A stretch of 64,000 bases of DNA from Hafnia alvei (lineage in GTDB: Bacteria; Pseudomonadota; Gammaproteobacteria; Enterobacterales; Enterobacteriaceae): positions 30,811 through 94,810 of the forward strand of contig NZ_FMIQ01000036.1 in NCBI RefSeq assembly GCF_900095695.1, in the 5' to 3' direction. Below are positions 37,055 to 47,390 of the stretch, one piece after another. The position numbers and the translations under genes are program-made. Numbering within the stretch: position 1 is the stretch's first letter; every line of letters begins with the position of its first letter. The notes below the pieces were generated by a model, which was given only the letters and a program-made list of their open reading frames with translations, was not told the DNA's origin and did no database searches.

Positions 37055-38632
37055 ATGACGATGCCATTGCAAAAGACACGCAAAATAGGGCTGATCAATT
37101 ATTTGGCCTACGGCTCCGGAGATTTTCTCGGTGCAGGCACCACGGCGCTGACGGCGGCTTGGCTCCTCTATTTTTACACCACGTTTTGTGGACTAAGCCC
37201 GATAGAAGCCACGTTTATTTTTGCTATGGCGAGAGTGCTTGATGCGGCAGTGAGTCCTTTGATGGGCTTTTTAACCGACAACTTTGGCTCAACGCGTTTG
37301 GGCAAGCGCTTTGGTCGGCGTAAGTTCTTTATTCTGCTCGGTATTCCTTTGGTGTTCAGCTACAGCCTGATGTGGGTTGGCGAGATGCATTATTGGTACT
37401 ACCTGCTGACCTATCTTTTCTTTGATGTTGTTTACTCAATGATTTTGGTGCCGTATGAAACGCTGGTGCCAGAAATGACCGATGACTTTAAACAGAAAAC
37501 CAAATTCTCCGGCGCTCGAATTGGCTTGGCGCAGCTCTCCGCGATATTGGCGGCGTTTCTACCGGGAATTCTGCTGGCTTATTTTGGCAAAGATAACGCT
37601 GTCTCCTTTTTCTATGCCAGCTTGGTGTTCTCGGTCATCTGTGCAGGCGTGTTAACGCTGGTCTATTTCTATACGTGGGAACGGCCGCGAGAAGAAATGT
37701 CGGAAACTCAACTAAGAGCCGAGCAGGAGAAGCAAAAACTGACTTTGCTGCAAAGCCTGAAACGTTTGAACGTGGAACTCACCTCAACGCTGCGTATTCG
37801 TATTTTCCGCCAGCATCTGGGGATGTATCTCGGTGGCTATATTGCACAGGATGTTTTTAACGCGGTGTTCACCTACTACGTAGTTTTCGTTTTGATGCAA
37901 AGCGCTACCGTAGCCTCTAGCTTGATGGGAACCATGGCCATCATGCAGTTTATTGCGGTCATTGGCATGATCCCGCTGTGTATCCGTTTTGGCCCTGCGC
38001 CTTCTTATCGCTTGGTGGTGGTGTTGTTCGGCCTTAGCGCCTTGTCTTATGGCGTGCTGTATTACGCGGGCATGAATGACGCGATGTCGCTGCTGCTGTT
38101 GATTTCTGCGGTGGCAGGGTTGGGACGCGGTGGGATCAATTATGTGCCGTGGAATACCTACACCTATATTGCTGACGTTGACGAAGTGATCACTGGGCAA
38201 CGCCGCGAAGGCATTTTTGCCGGCATTATGACGCTCACCCGCAAAGCCTCTCAGGCCTGTGCGGTGATGTTAGTTGGGATAGTTATGCAGCTCTCCGGTT
38301 TTGTTTCGGGTCAGGCGCAGCAGGCACCGGCAGTCGGTCACACCATTCTGATGATCCTCAGCGTAGGCACCGTCTGTGTGCTATGCGTCGGTTTTTATAT
38401 CTCCTTACGTTTCAAGCTCAATCTGCAAACACACAGCGTACTGCGCGAAGAAACCATCAAAATGCGTGAGGCTGGGCATATCGTGCCCGAACAGATCACG
38501 CCAGAGGCGAAAGCTACCGTCGAACTGCTGGCAGGTATGCCATATGAATCGCTATGGGGTAACAACAATATTGGCTATCTCAATCGTGACAAGCCTGCGC
38601 CTAAGTCGCTGCATATATTGAAAAATGCCTAA
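37055..38632 (+). CDS. GPH-family sugar transporter, probable rhamnogalacturonide importer (RhiT-like)
   Basis: 525 aa from ATG 37055 (GGGGA nine bases upstream; an ATG at 37061 and a longer frame from 37001 are alternatives). About twelve membrane helices with GPH (glycoside-pentoside-hexuronide:cation symporter) features: INYLAYGSGDFLGAG near the N-terminus, the loop GKRFGRRKFFILLG and VPYETLVPEM. The adjacent gene encodes a GH88/GH105-type hydrolase, the same pairing as rhiT-rhiN of Dickeya, so the likely cargo is unsaturated rhamnogalacturonan oligomers. Substrate is inferred, not visible in the sequence. Confidence 0.75.
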   Translation: MTMPLQKTRKIGLINYLAYGSGDFLGAGTTALTAAWLLYFYTTFCGLSPIEATFIFAMARVLDAAVSPLMGFLTDNFGSTRLGKRFGRRKFFILLGIPLVFSYSLMWVGEMHYWYYLLTYLFFDVVYSMILVPYETLVPEMTDDFKQKTKFSGARIGLAQLSAILAAFLPGILLAYFGKDNAVSFFYASLVFSVICAGVLTLVYFYTWERPREEMSETQLRAEQEKQKLTLLQSLKRLNVELTSTLRIRIFRQHLGMYLGGYIAQDVFNAVFTYYVVFVLMQSATVASSLMGTMAIMQFIAVIGMIPLCIRFGPAPSYRLVVVLFGLSALSYGVLYYAGMNDAMSLLLLISAVAGLGRGGINYVPWNTYTYIADVDEVITGQRREGIFAGIMTLTRKASQACAVMLVGIVMQLSGFVSGQAQQAPAVGHTILMILSVGTVCVLCVGFYISLRFKLNLQTHSVLREETIKMREAGHIVPEQITPEAKATVELLAGMPYESLWGNNNIGYLNRDKPAPKSLHILKNA

Positions 38633-38704
38633 TCTGAGCAGCGCGGCGAAAAGACACCGTGAAATAAATTTGAGTTATTTTCTGAATTAATTAAGGGAGT
38701 TCCC

Positions 38705-39844
38705 ATGCTCGTATATCCGGTAAAACATAGCCCATTACTGCGTCAGCCAGAGCGCTTTATCGCTCGCGATGAGCTTAAGGGGCTCATCTGTAAGATGACT
38801 GACAATCTGATTAATATCAGCGACGAAACCGGAGAGTTCCTGCTGCGCTTGGACGATGGGCGGGTGATTGATACCAAAGGCTGGGCAGGTTGGGAGTGGA
38901 CGCACGGTATCGGCCTCTACGGTATTTATCAGTATTACCAGCAAACGGGCGATCAAGAGATGCGCGCGATTATTGATGACTGGTTTACCGCCCGCTTTGC
39001 AGAGGGAACACCCACCAAAAACGTGAATACGGTGTGTCCGTTTCTGACGCTGGCTTATCGCTATGAAGAGACTCAAGATCCACGCTGGCTGCCTTACTTA
39101 GAGCGTTGGGCCGAATGGGTGATGTATGAAATGCCGCGTACCGAACGTGGTGGTATGCAGCACGTGACGCTAGCGGAAGAGAACCATCAGCAGCTTTGGG
39201 ATGACACCCTGATGATGAGCGTGTTGCCGCTGGCAAAAATTGGTAAGTTGCTGAATAAACCTGAGTACATTGAAGAAGCTAAGTATCAGTTTTTGGTTCA
39301 TACCCAGCATCTGATGGAGCGTGAAACTGGTCTGTGGTTTCACGGCTGGACGTTTGAGGGCCACCACAACTTTGCCAAAGCGCGTTGGGCGAGAGGGAAT
39401 AGCTGGTTAACGATGGTGATCCCTGAATTTATCGATCTGCTGGATCTCCCTGAATATGATGCAACGCGACGTTTCTTGATTCAGGTACTTGAAAGCCAAG
39501 TTTCAGCATTGGCGAAATGTCAGGATGAAAGCGGTTTGTGGCATACCTTGCTCGACGATCCTGACTCCTACGTTGAGTCGTCTGCCACCGCCGGATTTGC
39601 CTACGGCATTCTCAAAGCGGTGCGTAAACGCTATATCAGCGCAGACTATGCGCACGCGGCGGAAAAAGCGGTGAAAGGTGTGATTAAGCATATTAATGCC
39701 GAGGGCGAATTAACTAACGTTTCGTTTGGTACGGCGATGGGGCGAGACCACGACTATTATCGCCAGATCCCGCTGACGTCGATGCCGTATGGTCAGGCGA
39801 TGGCTATTCTATGTTTGTCGGAATATATGCGCGTTTATCTTTAA
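38705..39844 (+). CDS. GH88/GH105 unsaturated rhamnogalacturonyl hydrolase (RhiN/YteR-like)
   Basis: 379 aa alpha/alpha-barrel glycosidase, no signal peptide, hence cytoplasmic. The family motif LWDDTLMM holds the expected catalytic aspartate (Asp166/167), with aromatic sugar-binding segments GWAGWEWTHGIGLYG and FHGWTFEGHHNFAKARWARGN. Such enzymes remove the unsaturated uronic acid from rhamnogalacturonan disaccharides. GGGAG precedes ATG 38705. It follows the transporter by 72 bases and ends in a strong terminator, forming a two-gene unit inserted between htpG and adk. Confidence 0.85.
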   Translation: MLVYPVKHSPLLRQPERFIARDELKGLICKMTDNLINISDETGEFLLRLDDGRVIDTKGWAGWEWTHGIGLYGIYQYYQQTGDQEMRAIIDDWFTARFAEGTPTKNVNTVCPFLTLAYRYEETQDPRWLPYLERWAEWVMYEMPRTERGGMQHVTLAEENHQQLWDDTLMMSVLPLAKIGKLLNKPEYIEEAKYQFLVHTQHLMERETGLWFHGWTFEGHHNFAKARWARGNSWLTMVIPEFIDLLDLPEYDATRRFLIQVLESQVSALAKCQDESGLWHTLLDDPDSYVESSATAGFAYGILKAVRKRYISADYAHAAEKAVKGVIKHINAEGELTNVSFGTAMGRDHDYYRQIPLTSMPYGQAMAILCLSEYMRVYL

Positions 39845-39868
39845 CGTTTATTCGCTGAGAATCAGACC

Positions 39869-39912
39869 AAAACGGGCGCGGGTGAGAGAAAAATCACTCG
39901 CGCCCGTTTTAT
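39869..39912 (+). terminator. Terminator after the rhamnogalacturonide genes
   Basis: AAAACGGGCGCGGGTGA / TCACTCGCGCCCGTTTT, seventeen bases per arm with one mismatch, then TATTA. Very stable. Confidence 0.9.
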
Positions 39913-40007
39913 TATACGAGTTTCACGTTTCAGCAGCGGCCCGATTCCTTGAGGTAGCGGTCACAAAAATGGTAAGGTTTAGTGTTTTTGAATTTTATAA
40001 AAAATAA

Positions 40008-40670
<663 letters not shown>

Positions 40671-40714
40671 TTCTGGGCTAAAGCGATTTTAGGCGATTTT
40701 GGCCTAGAGCGATG

Positions 40715-40743
40715 AAAGGCGGCTAATAAATAGCCGCCTTTTC
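40715..40743 (+). terminator. Terminator after adk
   Basis: AAAGGCGGCTA / TAGCCGCCTTT stem with loop ATAAA and T-rich tail. Confidence 0.88.
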
Positions 40744-40858
40744 TATATCCACGCTTTGATGATGTTGACCAATAAGAGTAATTGGTTGGGATTTGCAGCA
40801 TTTTGGTTACAATATCAAAGCTTCCAATCTATCAAGATAATGCAAAACCGAGGACCGC

Positions 40859-41833
40859 ATGAGGCAAGAAAAATTCGGCGTACTATTAGTGAATCTGGGC
40901 ACGCCAGAGGCTCCAACCTCGTCAGCGGTTAAACGTTATCTCGCTGAGTTTCTTAGCGATAAACGCGTGGTAGACGTCTCTCGCCTGATCTGGTGGCCGG
41001 TATTAAACGGTATCATTTTGCCGATCCGCTCTCCTCGGGTGGCTAAACTGTATCAATCCGTCTGGATGGATGAAGGCTCACCGCTGATGGTGTATAGCCG
41101 CCGTCAGCAAGCCGCTTTGCAGGCGCGTTTGCCTAACATTCCGGTTGAACTGGGCATGAGCTATGGTCAGCCTGCGCTGAAAAGCGCAATTGATAAGCTG
41201 CATGACGCCGGTGTCGATCGCATTATTCTACTGCCGCTTTATCCGCAATATTCCTGTTCGACCAACGCCGCCGTGTTTGATGCGGTCGCTAGGCATTTTG
41301 CTCAGATGCGCCGTATTCCGTCGTTAAACTTTATCCGTGATTATGCAGAACATCCTGCCTATATTGCGGCGCTGAGTCAGACAATTAAAACCAGCTTTGC
41401 CCAGCATGGTGAGCCCGATATGCTGCTGTTTTCATTCCATGGGATTCCACAGCGTTATGCCGATCAGGGGGATGATTATCCGCTGCGTTGCCGTGCAACC
41501 ACTCGTGCAGTAGCAGATGCCTTAGGACTCAGCGCTGAGCGTTACATGATGACCTATCAGTCGCGATTTGGCCGTGAACAATGGCTAACACCGTTCACTG
41601 ACAAAACGATTGAACAGCTTCCTGCCAAAGGGGTGAAGCATCTTCAGGTTATCTGCCCAGGATTTTCGGCTGATTGTCTGGAAACGCTTGAAGAGATCAA
41701 AGTACAAAACAAAGAGTTCTTTATCGAAGCGGGAGGAACGCAGTTTGAATATATTCCTGCGCTCAACGATGACGCTTTGCATATCGAACTGTTTTATCAA
41801 CTGGTGATGGAGCAGGTGGCGCACTCTGCATGA
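40859..41833 (+). CDS. hemH: HemH, ferrochelatase
   Basis: 324 aa (E. coli 320). Conserved SFHGIPQRY with the metal-binding histidine, [13 protein letters not shown], and [15 protein letters not shown] with the second acidic cluster. Inserts Fe2+ into protoporphyrin IX, the last haem step, at the membrane surface. Starts after GAGGA. Its place after adk is as in E. coli. Confidence 0.97.
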   Translation: MRQEKFGVLLVNLGTPEAPTSSAVKRYLAEFLSDKRVVDVSRLIWWPVLNGIILPIRSPRVAKLYQSVWMDEGSPLMVYSRRQQAALQARLPNIPVELGMSYGQPALKSAIDKLHDAGVDRIILLPLYPQYSCSTNAAVFDAVARHFAQMRRIPSLNFIRDYAEHPAYIAALSQTIKTSFAQHGEPDMLLFSFHGIPQRYADQGDDYPLRCRATTRAVADALGLSAERYMMTYQSRFGREQWLTPFTDKTIEQLPAKGVKHLQVICPGFSADCLETLEEIKVQNKEFFIEAGGTQFEYIPALNDDALHIELFYQLVMEQVAHSA

Positions 41834-41948
41834 TCGCGTTGGCTAAAGTTTAGCGTCGGAGTCTTCGACTCTGACGATTAAGCAAGTGATGTGTTAGAAT
41901 TCTCGGCTTCCCGTTATTAACAACGCTTCATAACTGCTGACGACACTG

Positions 41949-43250
41949 ATGAAATTCCCTGGCCAACGCAAATCTAAACACTACTTTCCTGTAAACGCGC
42001 GCGATCCGTTGTTGCATGCAACACAAAAAAGCGAAATTGATACCTCCTACGTAGTCGGCATCGACCAAACGCTGGTGGATATTGAGGCGAAAGTCAGCGA
42101 CGATTTTATTACCCGTTACCGTCTAAGTCAGGGACATTCTCTGGTAATTGAAGACGATGTAGCGGAAGCGCTGTATCAAGAGTTAAAAGATAATCAGCTG
42201 ATCACCCATGAGTTTGCCGGCGGTACTATCGGCAACACCATGCACAATTACTCCGTTTTGGCTGACGATCGCTCCATTTTGTTGGGCGTCATGTGCAGCA
42301 ACGTGAAAATTGGCAGCTACGCCTATCGCTATCTGTGCAACACCTCCAGTCGTACCGACCTCAACTCTCTGCAAGGCGTTGACGGCGCGATTGGTCGCTG
42401 CTTCACCTTAATTAGCGATAACGGTGAACGTACCTTTGCCATTAGTCCGGGGATGATGAATCAGCTGCGTCCTGAAAGCATTCCTGAAGAAGTTATCGCT
42501 GGTGCTTCTGCACTGGTGTTGACGGCTTATTTGGTGCGCTGCAAGCCGGGTGAACCGATGCGCGATGCCACTATGAAAGCCATCGAGTATGCAAAAAAAC
42601 ACAATGTACCGGTGGTGCTGACGCTAGGCACCAAGTTTGTGATTGCTGACGATCCGCAGTGGTGGCGTGATTTCCTGCGCGATAACGTGACGGTTGTGGC
42701 GATGAATGAAGAAGAAGCGGAAGCCTTAACCGGGTTTAACGATCCGCTGGCGGCATCAGATAAAGCGCTGGAGTGGGTTGATCTGGTGCTGTGCACCGCA
42801 GGGCCGGTTGGCTTGTATATGGCGGGTTATACAGAAGAAGAAGGTAAACGTAAGACTCAGCATCCATTGCTGCCGGGCGTGATTCCAGAATTTAACCTGT
42901 ATGAATTCAGTCGTCCGATGCGCAAAATCGCCTGCGAAAATCCGTTTAAAATCTATTCGCATATCGCGCCATACATGGGCGGCCCTGAGAAGATCATGAA
43001 TACCAACGGGGCTGGCGACGGTGCTCTCGCCGCCTTGCTACATGATGTTGCAGCGAACGGTTTCCACCGTACCAACGTGCCAAATTCCAGCAAACATCAA
43101 CGCACTTATCTGACGTATTCCTCGCTGGCGCAGGTTTGTAAATACGCTAACCGTGTGAGCTATCAGGTGCTTAACCAGCATTCACCGCGCCTAACGCGCG
43201 GCCTGCCGGAACGAGAAGATAGTTTGGAAGAGTCTTACTGGGAGAGGTAA
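41949..43250 (+). CDS. gsk: Gsk, inosine-guanosine kinase
   Basis: 433 aa PfkB-family kinase (E. coli 434). The catalytic loop is NTNGAGDGALAALLHD; the N-terminus MKFPGQRKSKHYFPVNARDP is conserved. Phosphorylates guanosine and inosine for salvage. Convergent with ybaL. Confidence 0.97.
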   Translation: MKFPGQRKSKHYFPVNARDPLLHATQKSEIDTSYVVGIDQTLVDIEAKVSDDFITRYRLSQGHSLVIEDDVAEALYQELKDNQLITHEFAGGTIGNTMHNYSVLADDRSILLGVMCSNVKIGSYAYRYLCNTSSRTDLNSLQGVDGAIGRCFTLISDNGERTFAISPGMMNQLRPESIPEEVIAGASALVLTAYLVRCKPGEPMRDATMKAIEYAKKHNVPVVLTLGTKFVIADDPQWWRDFLRDNVTVVAMNEEEAEALTGFNDPLAASDKALEWVDLVLCTAGPVGLYMAGYTEEEGKRKTQHPLLPGVIPEFNLYEFSRPMRKIACENPFKIYSHIAPYMGGPEKIMNTNGAGDGALAALLHDVAANGFHRTNVPNSSKHQRTYLTYSSLAQVCKYANRVSYQVLNQHSPRLTRGLPEREDSLEESYWER

Positions 43251-43264
43251 GTGGTTATCTCTGC

Positions 43265-43800
43265 TTATTGATTTATGTCGCTGGAGTGTAACGCTCCGCC
43301 CGCCAGTCAATATCGAGCATTATTGCCACATCAGTGAAGGCGTACGGGCAGAGACCACCAGCGCGTGGTCTCTGCACTCGCGCGCTTTTATCTGAGACGC
43401 CATTTTCGCTCCGGTTTGGTATCGCCCATCCAGGGCGCCCCAAACTCCACCGGTACATCCCTGTACCGGTGGCTCTCCATGCCAATACTTAAACTAAAAA
43501 CCAGACACGCATTTTGCTTTAACTTTGACTTTTTCCGGCACGTTGTTCTTCAGCCAAATCGAGGAGTGTAGGCTAGGATTCGCCGACAGGGACGTTGGCG
43601 AAAGAACGGAGGAGCCAGAATGGCGATTGCCGTTCGTTCCGTTAAAGCCGGAGTGACGAGATGCGGGCACCTGCGAAGCAGGCTGAAGGGCGGTGCCAAG
43701 CTGGGGAGTCGGGGGGCAGCGATTGGCCCCCCCGACTCGGACGCCTGTATAGTGTATATGTAGATTTCGGTGTATTAGGCGTACGAAATCTACACCGTTC
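43265..43800. other. Palindrome-rich non-coding tract between gsk and ybaL
   Basis: About 540 bases between convergent genes. Four perfect inverted repeats with 11-base arms stand out: GCAGAGACCAC (43348-43358/43365-43375), CCACCGGTACA (43447-43457/43462-43472), GAGTCGGGGGG (43706-43716/43728-43738) and TGTAGATTTCG (43759-43769/43784-43794). The part 43560-43740 is purine- and G-rich. Several open frames cross it but none has a ribosome binding site or a recognisable protein. Could be a decayed mobile element, a REP-like composite or a structured RNA; I cannot decide. Confidence 0.6.
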
Positions 43801-43804
43801 CCAT

Positions 43805-45502
43805 TCAGATCGGACACTCCTGCATCTTATCCGCATCCGTCATCTTATCGACCTGTAGTAATTCCAGCATGCTGTTCGCAATTTCGCGTTCCCCCATCAC
43901 CACCTGATTGGCGCCACGGTCTGAAATGTAGGCCACTTCATCGTCGTAGTGCGCACGGGCAATGATGTCCAGCGTATCGCGTTTGGTTCGGGCGAAAGCC
44001 ACAATCTCACCGGCTTCATAGCCGTTTGGAATGGTGAGCAGCAGCCAGCGTGCGCAGTCAATTCTCGCCAGCTCCATGATTTCAGGATTAGCCGCATTCC
44101 CTAGCACGGCATGAATACCTTGCTCACGCAGCGCTTCAACGCGAGGGCGTGAGTTCTCGATAACCACCAGAGGAACGCCCGCATCGTGTAGCTTAGCCCC
44201 AATCAGGCTGCCTACGCGCCCGTAACCAACCAGCAGCACGTGGTTGCATAGGTCAACGGGGATCTGCTTCTCTTCTTCCTCTGTGACCTCTTGCAGGCTC
44301 TGGTCTTCAATGGTCTCGGTTTTGGCAAGATAGCGCTCTAACAGTGTAAACAGCAGCGGGTTAATCATGATGGAGAGGATTGCGCCCGCCAGCACCAAAT
44401 TCCGTCCTTCTGGTGACAGCATATTCAACGAAATGCCTAATCCCGCCAAAATAAAGGCAAACTCACCGATCTGCGCCAAGCTCACAGAAACGGTCAGAGC
44501 AGTACGCTTGGAGTGACCAAACATTTTTACTAAGAAGAATGCGGCGACGGATTTACCAAAGACGATAATCGCCAAGCAGCCCAACACCGCCAGCGGCTGT
44601 TCAACCAGAATCATCGGGTCAAACAGCATCCCTACGGAAACAAAGAACAGAACCGCAAAGGCATCGCGTAGTGGAAGCGTATCGTGAGCAGCACGATGGC
44701 TAAGCTCAGACTCGTTCAGCACCATCCCTGCAAAGAACGCACCCAGCGCAAAGGAAACGTCGAAGATCGCCACTGCGCCATATGCCACGCCCATTGCCAG
44801 CGCTAAAACGGAGAGCGTGAACAGTTCGCGAGAACCGGTACTGGCGGTTTTCGCCAAAATCCACGGCACCAAACGGCGACCTACCACAATCATAATGGTG
44901 ATAAAGGCCACGACTTTGCCCAGCGTAATACCCAGTTCGATCAGCAAATCTTTGAGCTGCATATCTTGGCCTTCGCCCATAATTCCGGCAAAAGCAGGTA
45001 GCAAAACCAGCGTAAGCACCATGGCGAGATCTTCAACGATCAGCCAGCCAATGGCGATTTGGCCGCGTTGGCTGTCAATCAACTGCCGCTCTTCCAGAGC
45101 GCGCAGCAACACCACGGTACTCGCGGTGGATAAACATAAGCCAAACACTAAGCCTGTAACTAAATCCCAACCCAACAACGACGAAAGCCCCATACCCAAC
45201 AATGTCGCCACTGCAATTTGTGCAATAGCGCCGGGTATGGCGATGTTTTTAACCGCCATCAAATCTTTTAGAGAGAAATGCAAACCAACGCCGAACATCA
45301 GCAGGATAACGCCAATTTCGGCCAGTTCAGGGGCAAGCGAGGTGTCTGCCACAAAACCAGGGGTGAATGGGCCAGCAAGCACGCCTGCGACGAGATAGCC
45401 CACCAGAGGGGATATTCGCAGGCGATTTGCCAGCATACCTAAAAGAAAGGCGAGAACTAAGCCTCCAACGATTGTCGTAATAAGCGGGGTTGAATGATGC
45501 AT
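43805..45502 (-). CDS. ybaL: YbaL, CPA2-type K+/H+ antiporter with TrkA-N domain
   Basis: 565 aa (E. coli 558). About twelve membrane helices (~5-390) of the monovalent cation:proton antiporter-2 family, then a cytosolic NAD-binding RCK domain beginning HVLLVGYGRVGSLIG (~418). Related to KefB/KefC. Specific role in E. coli is not settled. A shortened ERIC-like element lies 42 bases upstream of the start. Confidence 0.93.
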   Translation of the reverse strand: MHHSTPLITTIVGGLVLAFLLGMLANRLRISPLVGYLVAGVLAGPFTPGFVADTSLAPELAEIGVILLMFGVGLHFSLKDLMAVKNIAIPGAIAQIAVATLLGMGLSSLLGWDLVTGLVFGLCLSTASTVVLLRALEERQLIDSQRGQIAIGWLIVEDLAMVLTLVLLPAFAGIMGEGQDMQLKDLLIELGITLGKVVAFITIMIVVGRRLVPWILAKTASTGSRELFTLSVLALAMGVAYGAVAIFDVSFALGAFFAGMVLNESELSHRAAHDTLPLRDAFAVLFFVSVGMLFDPMILVEQPLAVLGCLAIIVFGKSVAAFFLVKMFGHSKRTALTVSVSLAQIGEFAFILAGLGISLNMLSPEGRNLVLAGAILSIMINPLLFTLLERYLAKTETIEDQSLQEVTEEEEKQIPVDLCNHVLLVGYGRVGSLIGAKLHDAGVPLVVIENSRPRVEALREQGIHAVLGNAANPEIMELARIDCARWLLLTIPNGYEAGEIVAFARTKRDTLDIIARAHYDDEVAYISDRGANQVVMGEREIANSMLELLQVDKMTDADKMQECPI

Positions 45503-45543
45503 CTAGACTCCTTCTAGCACTGCACGAACAGCTAAATAATTAA

Positions 45544-45603
45544 TACCCTTCTTAACTTGAAGCAGCACTGGATAGCTCGCTGCAACTTCAATTAATGTGT
45601 GTA
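45544..45603. repeat. Putative internally deleted ERIC element
   Basis: 60 bases starting TACCCTTCTTAACTTGAAGC and ending CTGCAACTTCAATTAATGTG plus TGTA. These ends resemble the termini of the ERIC copy at 28269 (TACTTGAAGTTGCA and TGCAACTCCAATTATTTTGG), while the centre is missing. Inverted repeat TTGAAGCAGC / GCTGCAACTTCAA with a two-base bulge. It lies in the ybaL promoter region. Confidence 0.5.
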
Positions 45604-45806
45604 TAAATCCGGCGTTTTCCACTCCTTTACCGCAATCAATGTGCATTGGCTGAGTGAAACTCACAGGTATCTGTAATAAGTTTATTGTATTTATCGAAAT
45701 TCTGCTGAGTTAATTTTGGGAAATAAGTCTTAATTTAGAAAAAAAACGCGCCAACGGCGGTAAAGAGAGGTTTTGTGATACAACCGCATGCAGCACGCGG
45801 CTTTGA

Positions 45807-45847
45807 GAAAAAGCAAACCCGACCAATCCTACAGGATAAGTCGGGTT
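45807..45847 (-). terminator. Terminator after fsr
   Basis: AACCCGAC / GTCGGGTT arms with an inner ATCCT / AGGAT pair; on the minus strand followed by TGCTTTTTC. Eight bases past the fsr stop. Confidence 0.75.
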
Positions 45848-45854
45848 ATTAAGT

Positions 45855-47078
45855 CTAATTAGCGTCTTTATGTTCTATGTTTGGCAATAATGCCGTCAAG
45901 ATGCCGAGTAATGGCAGGAATGCGCAAATTTGATAAACCAAGTCAATGCTGGTTAAATCGGCAACATAGCCTAAAACTGCGGCACCTAAGCCACCCATAC
46001 CAAAGGCAAAACCAAAGAAGAGGCCCGACACCATACCCACTTTGCCAGGAATCAGCTCTTGTGCGTAAACCAAGATGGCTGAAAACGCTGAGGCTAGAAT
46101 TACACCGATGATCACGGTTAAAACCCCAGTCCAGTAAAGAGATGCATAGGGTAAAGCCAGTGTAAACGGTGCAACACCCAGAATAGAGCCCCAAATAACA
46201 TATTTACGCCCTATCTTATCGCCAAGAGGCCCGCCAATAATGGTTCCGGCGGCAACGGCAAACAGGAAGGCAAACAAATGTATTTGCGCACTTTGCACTG
46301 AAACACCGAACTTATGGATAAGATAAAAGGTGTAATAGCTGCTAATGCTGGTGAGATAGAAGTATTTCGAGAAAATCAACACCAGTAGTATGGATAATGA
46401 AATCACCACGGTGCGGCGTGGAAGCACTTTCACATTGCCGTGGCCTTTAGGCATACCTTTGCTTTGTCTGGTTTGTTGCTGATACCACTTACTGACCTGA
46501 AGCAAAACAACGATAGCCAGCAGCGCCGCCAGAGAGAACCATGCAATATTTCCTTGGCCATAAGGTGCGATTATCGCCGCCGCCAACAAGGGGCCGAGCG
46601 AGCTACCAAAATTACCGCCTACCTGGAACACCGACTGCGCGAGGCCGTGACGTCCGCCAGAGGCCATACGTGCGACACGGGAGGACTCTGGGTGGAAAAT
46701 TGACGATCCCGTACCCACTAATGCGGCGGCGATCAGGACAACTTCAAAACTAGGCGCAACGGAAAGCAGCAAAAGTCCGGCTAAGGTGAACCCCATGCCG
46801 ATTGGCAGAGAGTAGGGTTTCGGGTGTTTATCCGTGTACATGCCGATCAACGGTTGCAGCATCGAGGCCGTGAGTTGATAGGTCAGTGTGATAAGGCCTA
46901 TCTGTGCAAAGTTCAGCGAAAACTCACCGCGCAGAATAGGGTAGATCGCCAGAATCAGCGATTGGATCATATCGTTTAGCAAATGGGACACGCTGATAGC
47001 GCCCAGTATGGAAAACGAGGTGCGATTGACGGGCTTTTGTGTCACGGAGTCGGACACTGGATCGATGCGGTCAGTCAT
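45855..47078 (-). CDS. fsr: Fsr, MFS fosmidomycin efflux transporter
   Basis: 407 aa, twelve membrane helices, matching E. coli Fsr (406 aa). N-terminal cytosolic tail (~1-20), then SILGAISVSHLLNDMIQSLI; MFS loop motifs DKHPKPYSLPIG and GPLGDKIGRKYVIWG. Confers fosmidomycin resistance when overproduced. Divergent from ushA. Confidence 0.94.
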   Translation of the reverse strand: MTDRIDPVSDSVTQKPVNRTSFSILGAISVSHLLNDMIQSLILAIYPILRGEFSLNFAQIGLITLTYQLTASMLQPLIGMYTDKHPKPYSLPIGMGFTLAGLLLLSVAPSFEVVLIAAALVGTGSSIFHPESSRVARMASGGRHGLAQSVFQVGGNFGSSLGPLLAAAIIAPYGQGNIAWFSLAALLAIVVLLQVSKWYQQQTRQSKGMPKGHGNVKVLPRRTVVISLSILLVLIFSKYFYLTSISSYYTFYLIHKFGVSVQSAQIHLFAFLFAVAAGTIIGGPLGDKIGRKYVIWGSILGVAPFTLALPYASLYWTGVLTVIIGVILASAFSAILVYAQELIPGKVGMVSGLFFGFAFGMGGLGAAVLGYVADLTSIDLVYQICAFLPLLGILTALLPNIEHKDAN

Positions 47079-47390
47079 AGTCTGTTTTTATGATTTCGTC
47101 AGTTAAGGAGCTATTTATGCAGGCAGATAAATAGGGATAGACATCACGCTAACAATGACAAAGTTTATCATTCTTGGTCAACCGTTGTTTTTGCCTTCAT
47201 ATGGACTATTTACCGGCTATTGAGGCTAAATGGGCGGCGTAATTTGAAATAGCTCGCAAAAAAATGAAAAGATCCCCTCATCTTGCCGTTAGAATTTTAG
47301 ACTTGGTATCAAGCGCAGTGATTTGAATTTGATAATCATAATAATGAGAAAGTCTTTGGGATGATGAATATGACGACACGGAGAATCCGT

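Noticed and set aside
41855..41882. Terminator between hemH and gsk
   Set aside because: A GTC-GAGT/ACTC-GAC hairpin exists but with mismatches and no T-run; not listed as a feature.
43661..43858. Plus-strand open frames across the gsk-ybaL gap as genes
   Set aside because: They have unusual composition, lack ribosome binding sites and resemble no protein; the signal here is structural.
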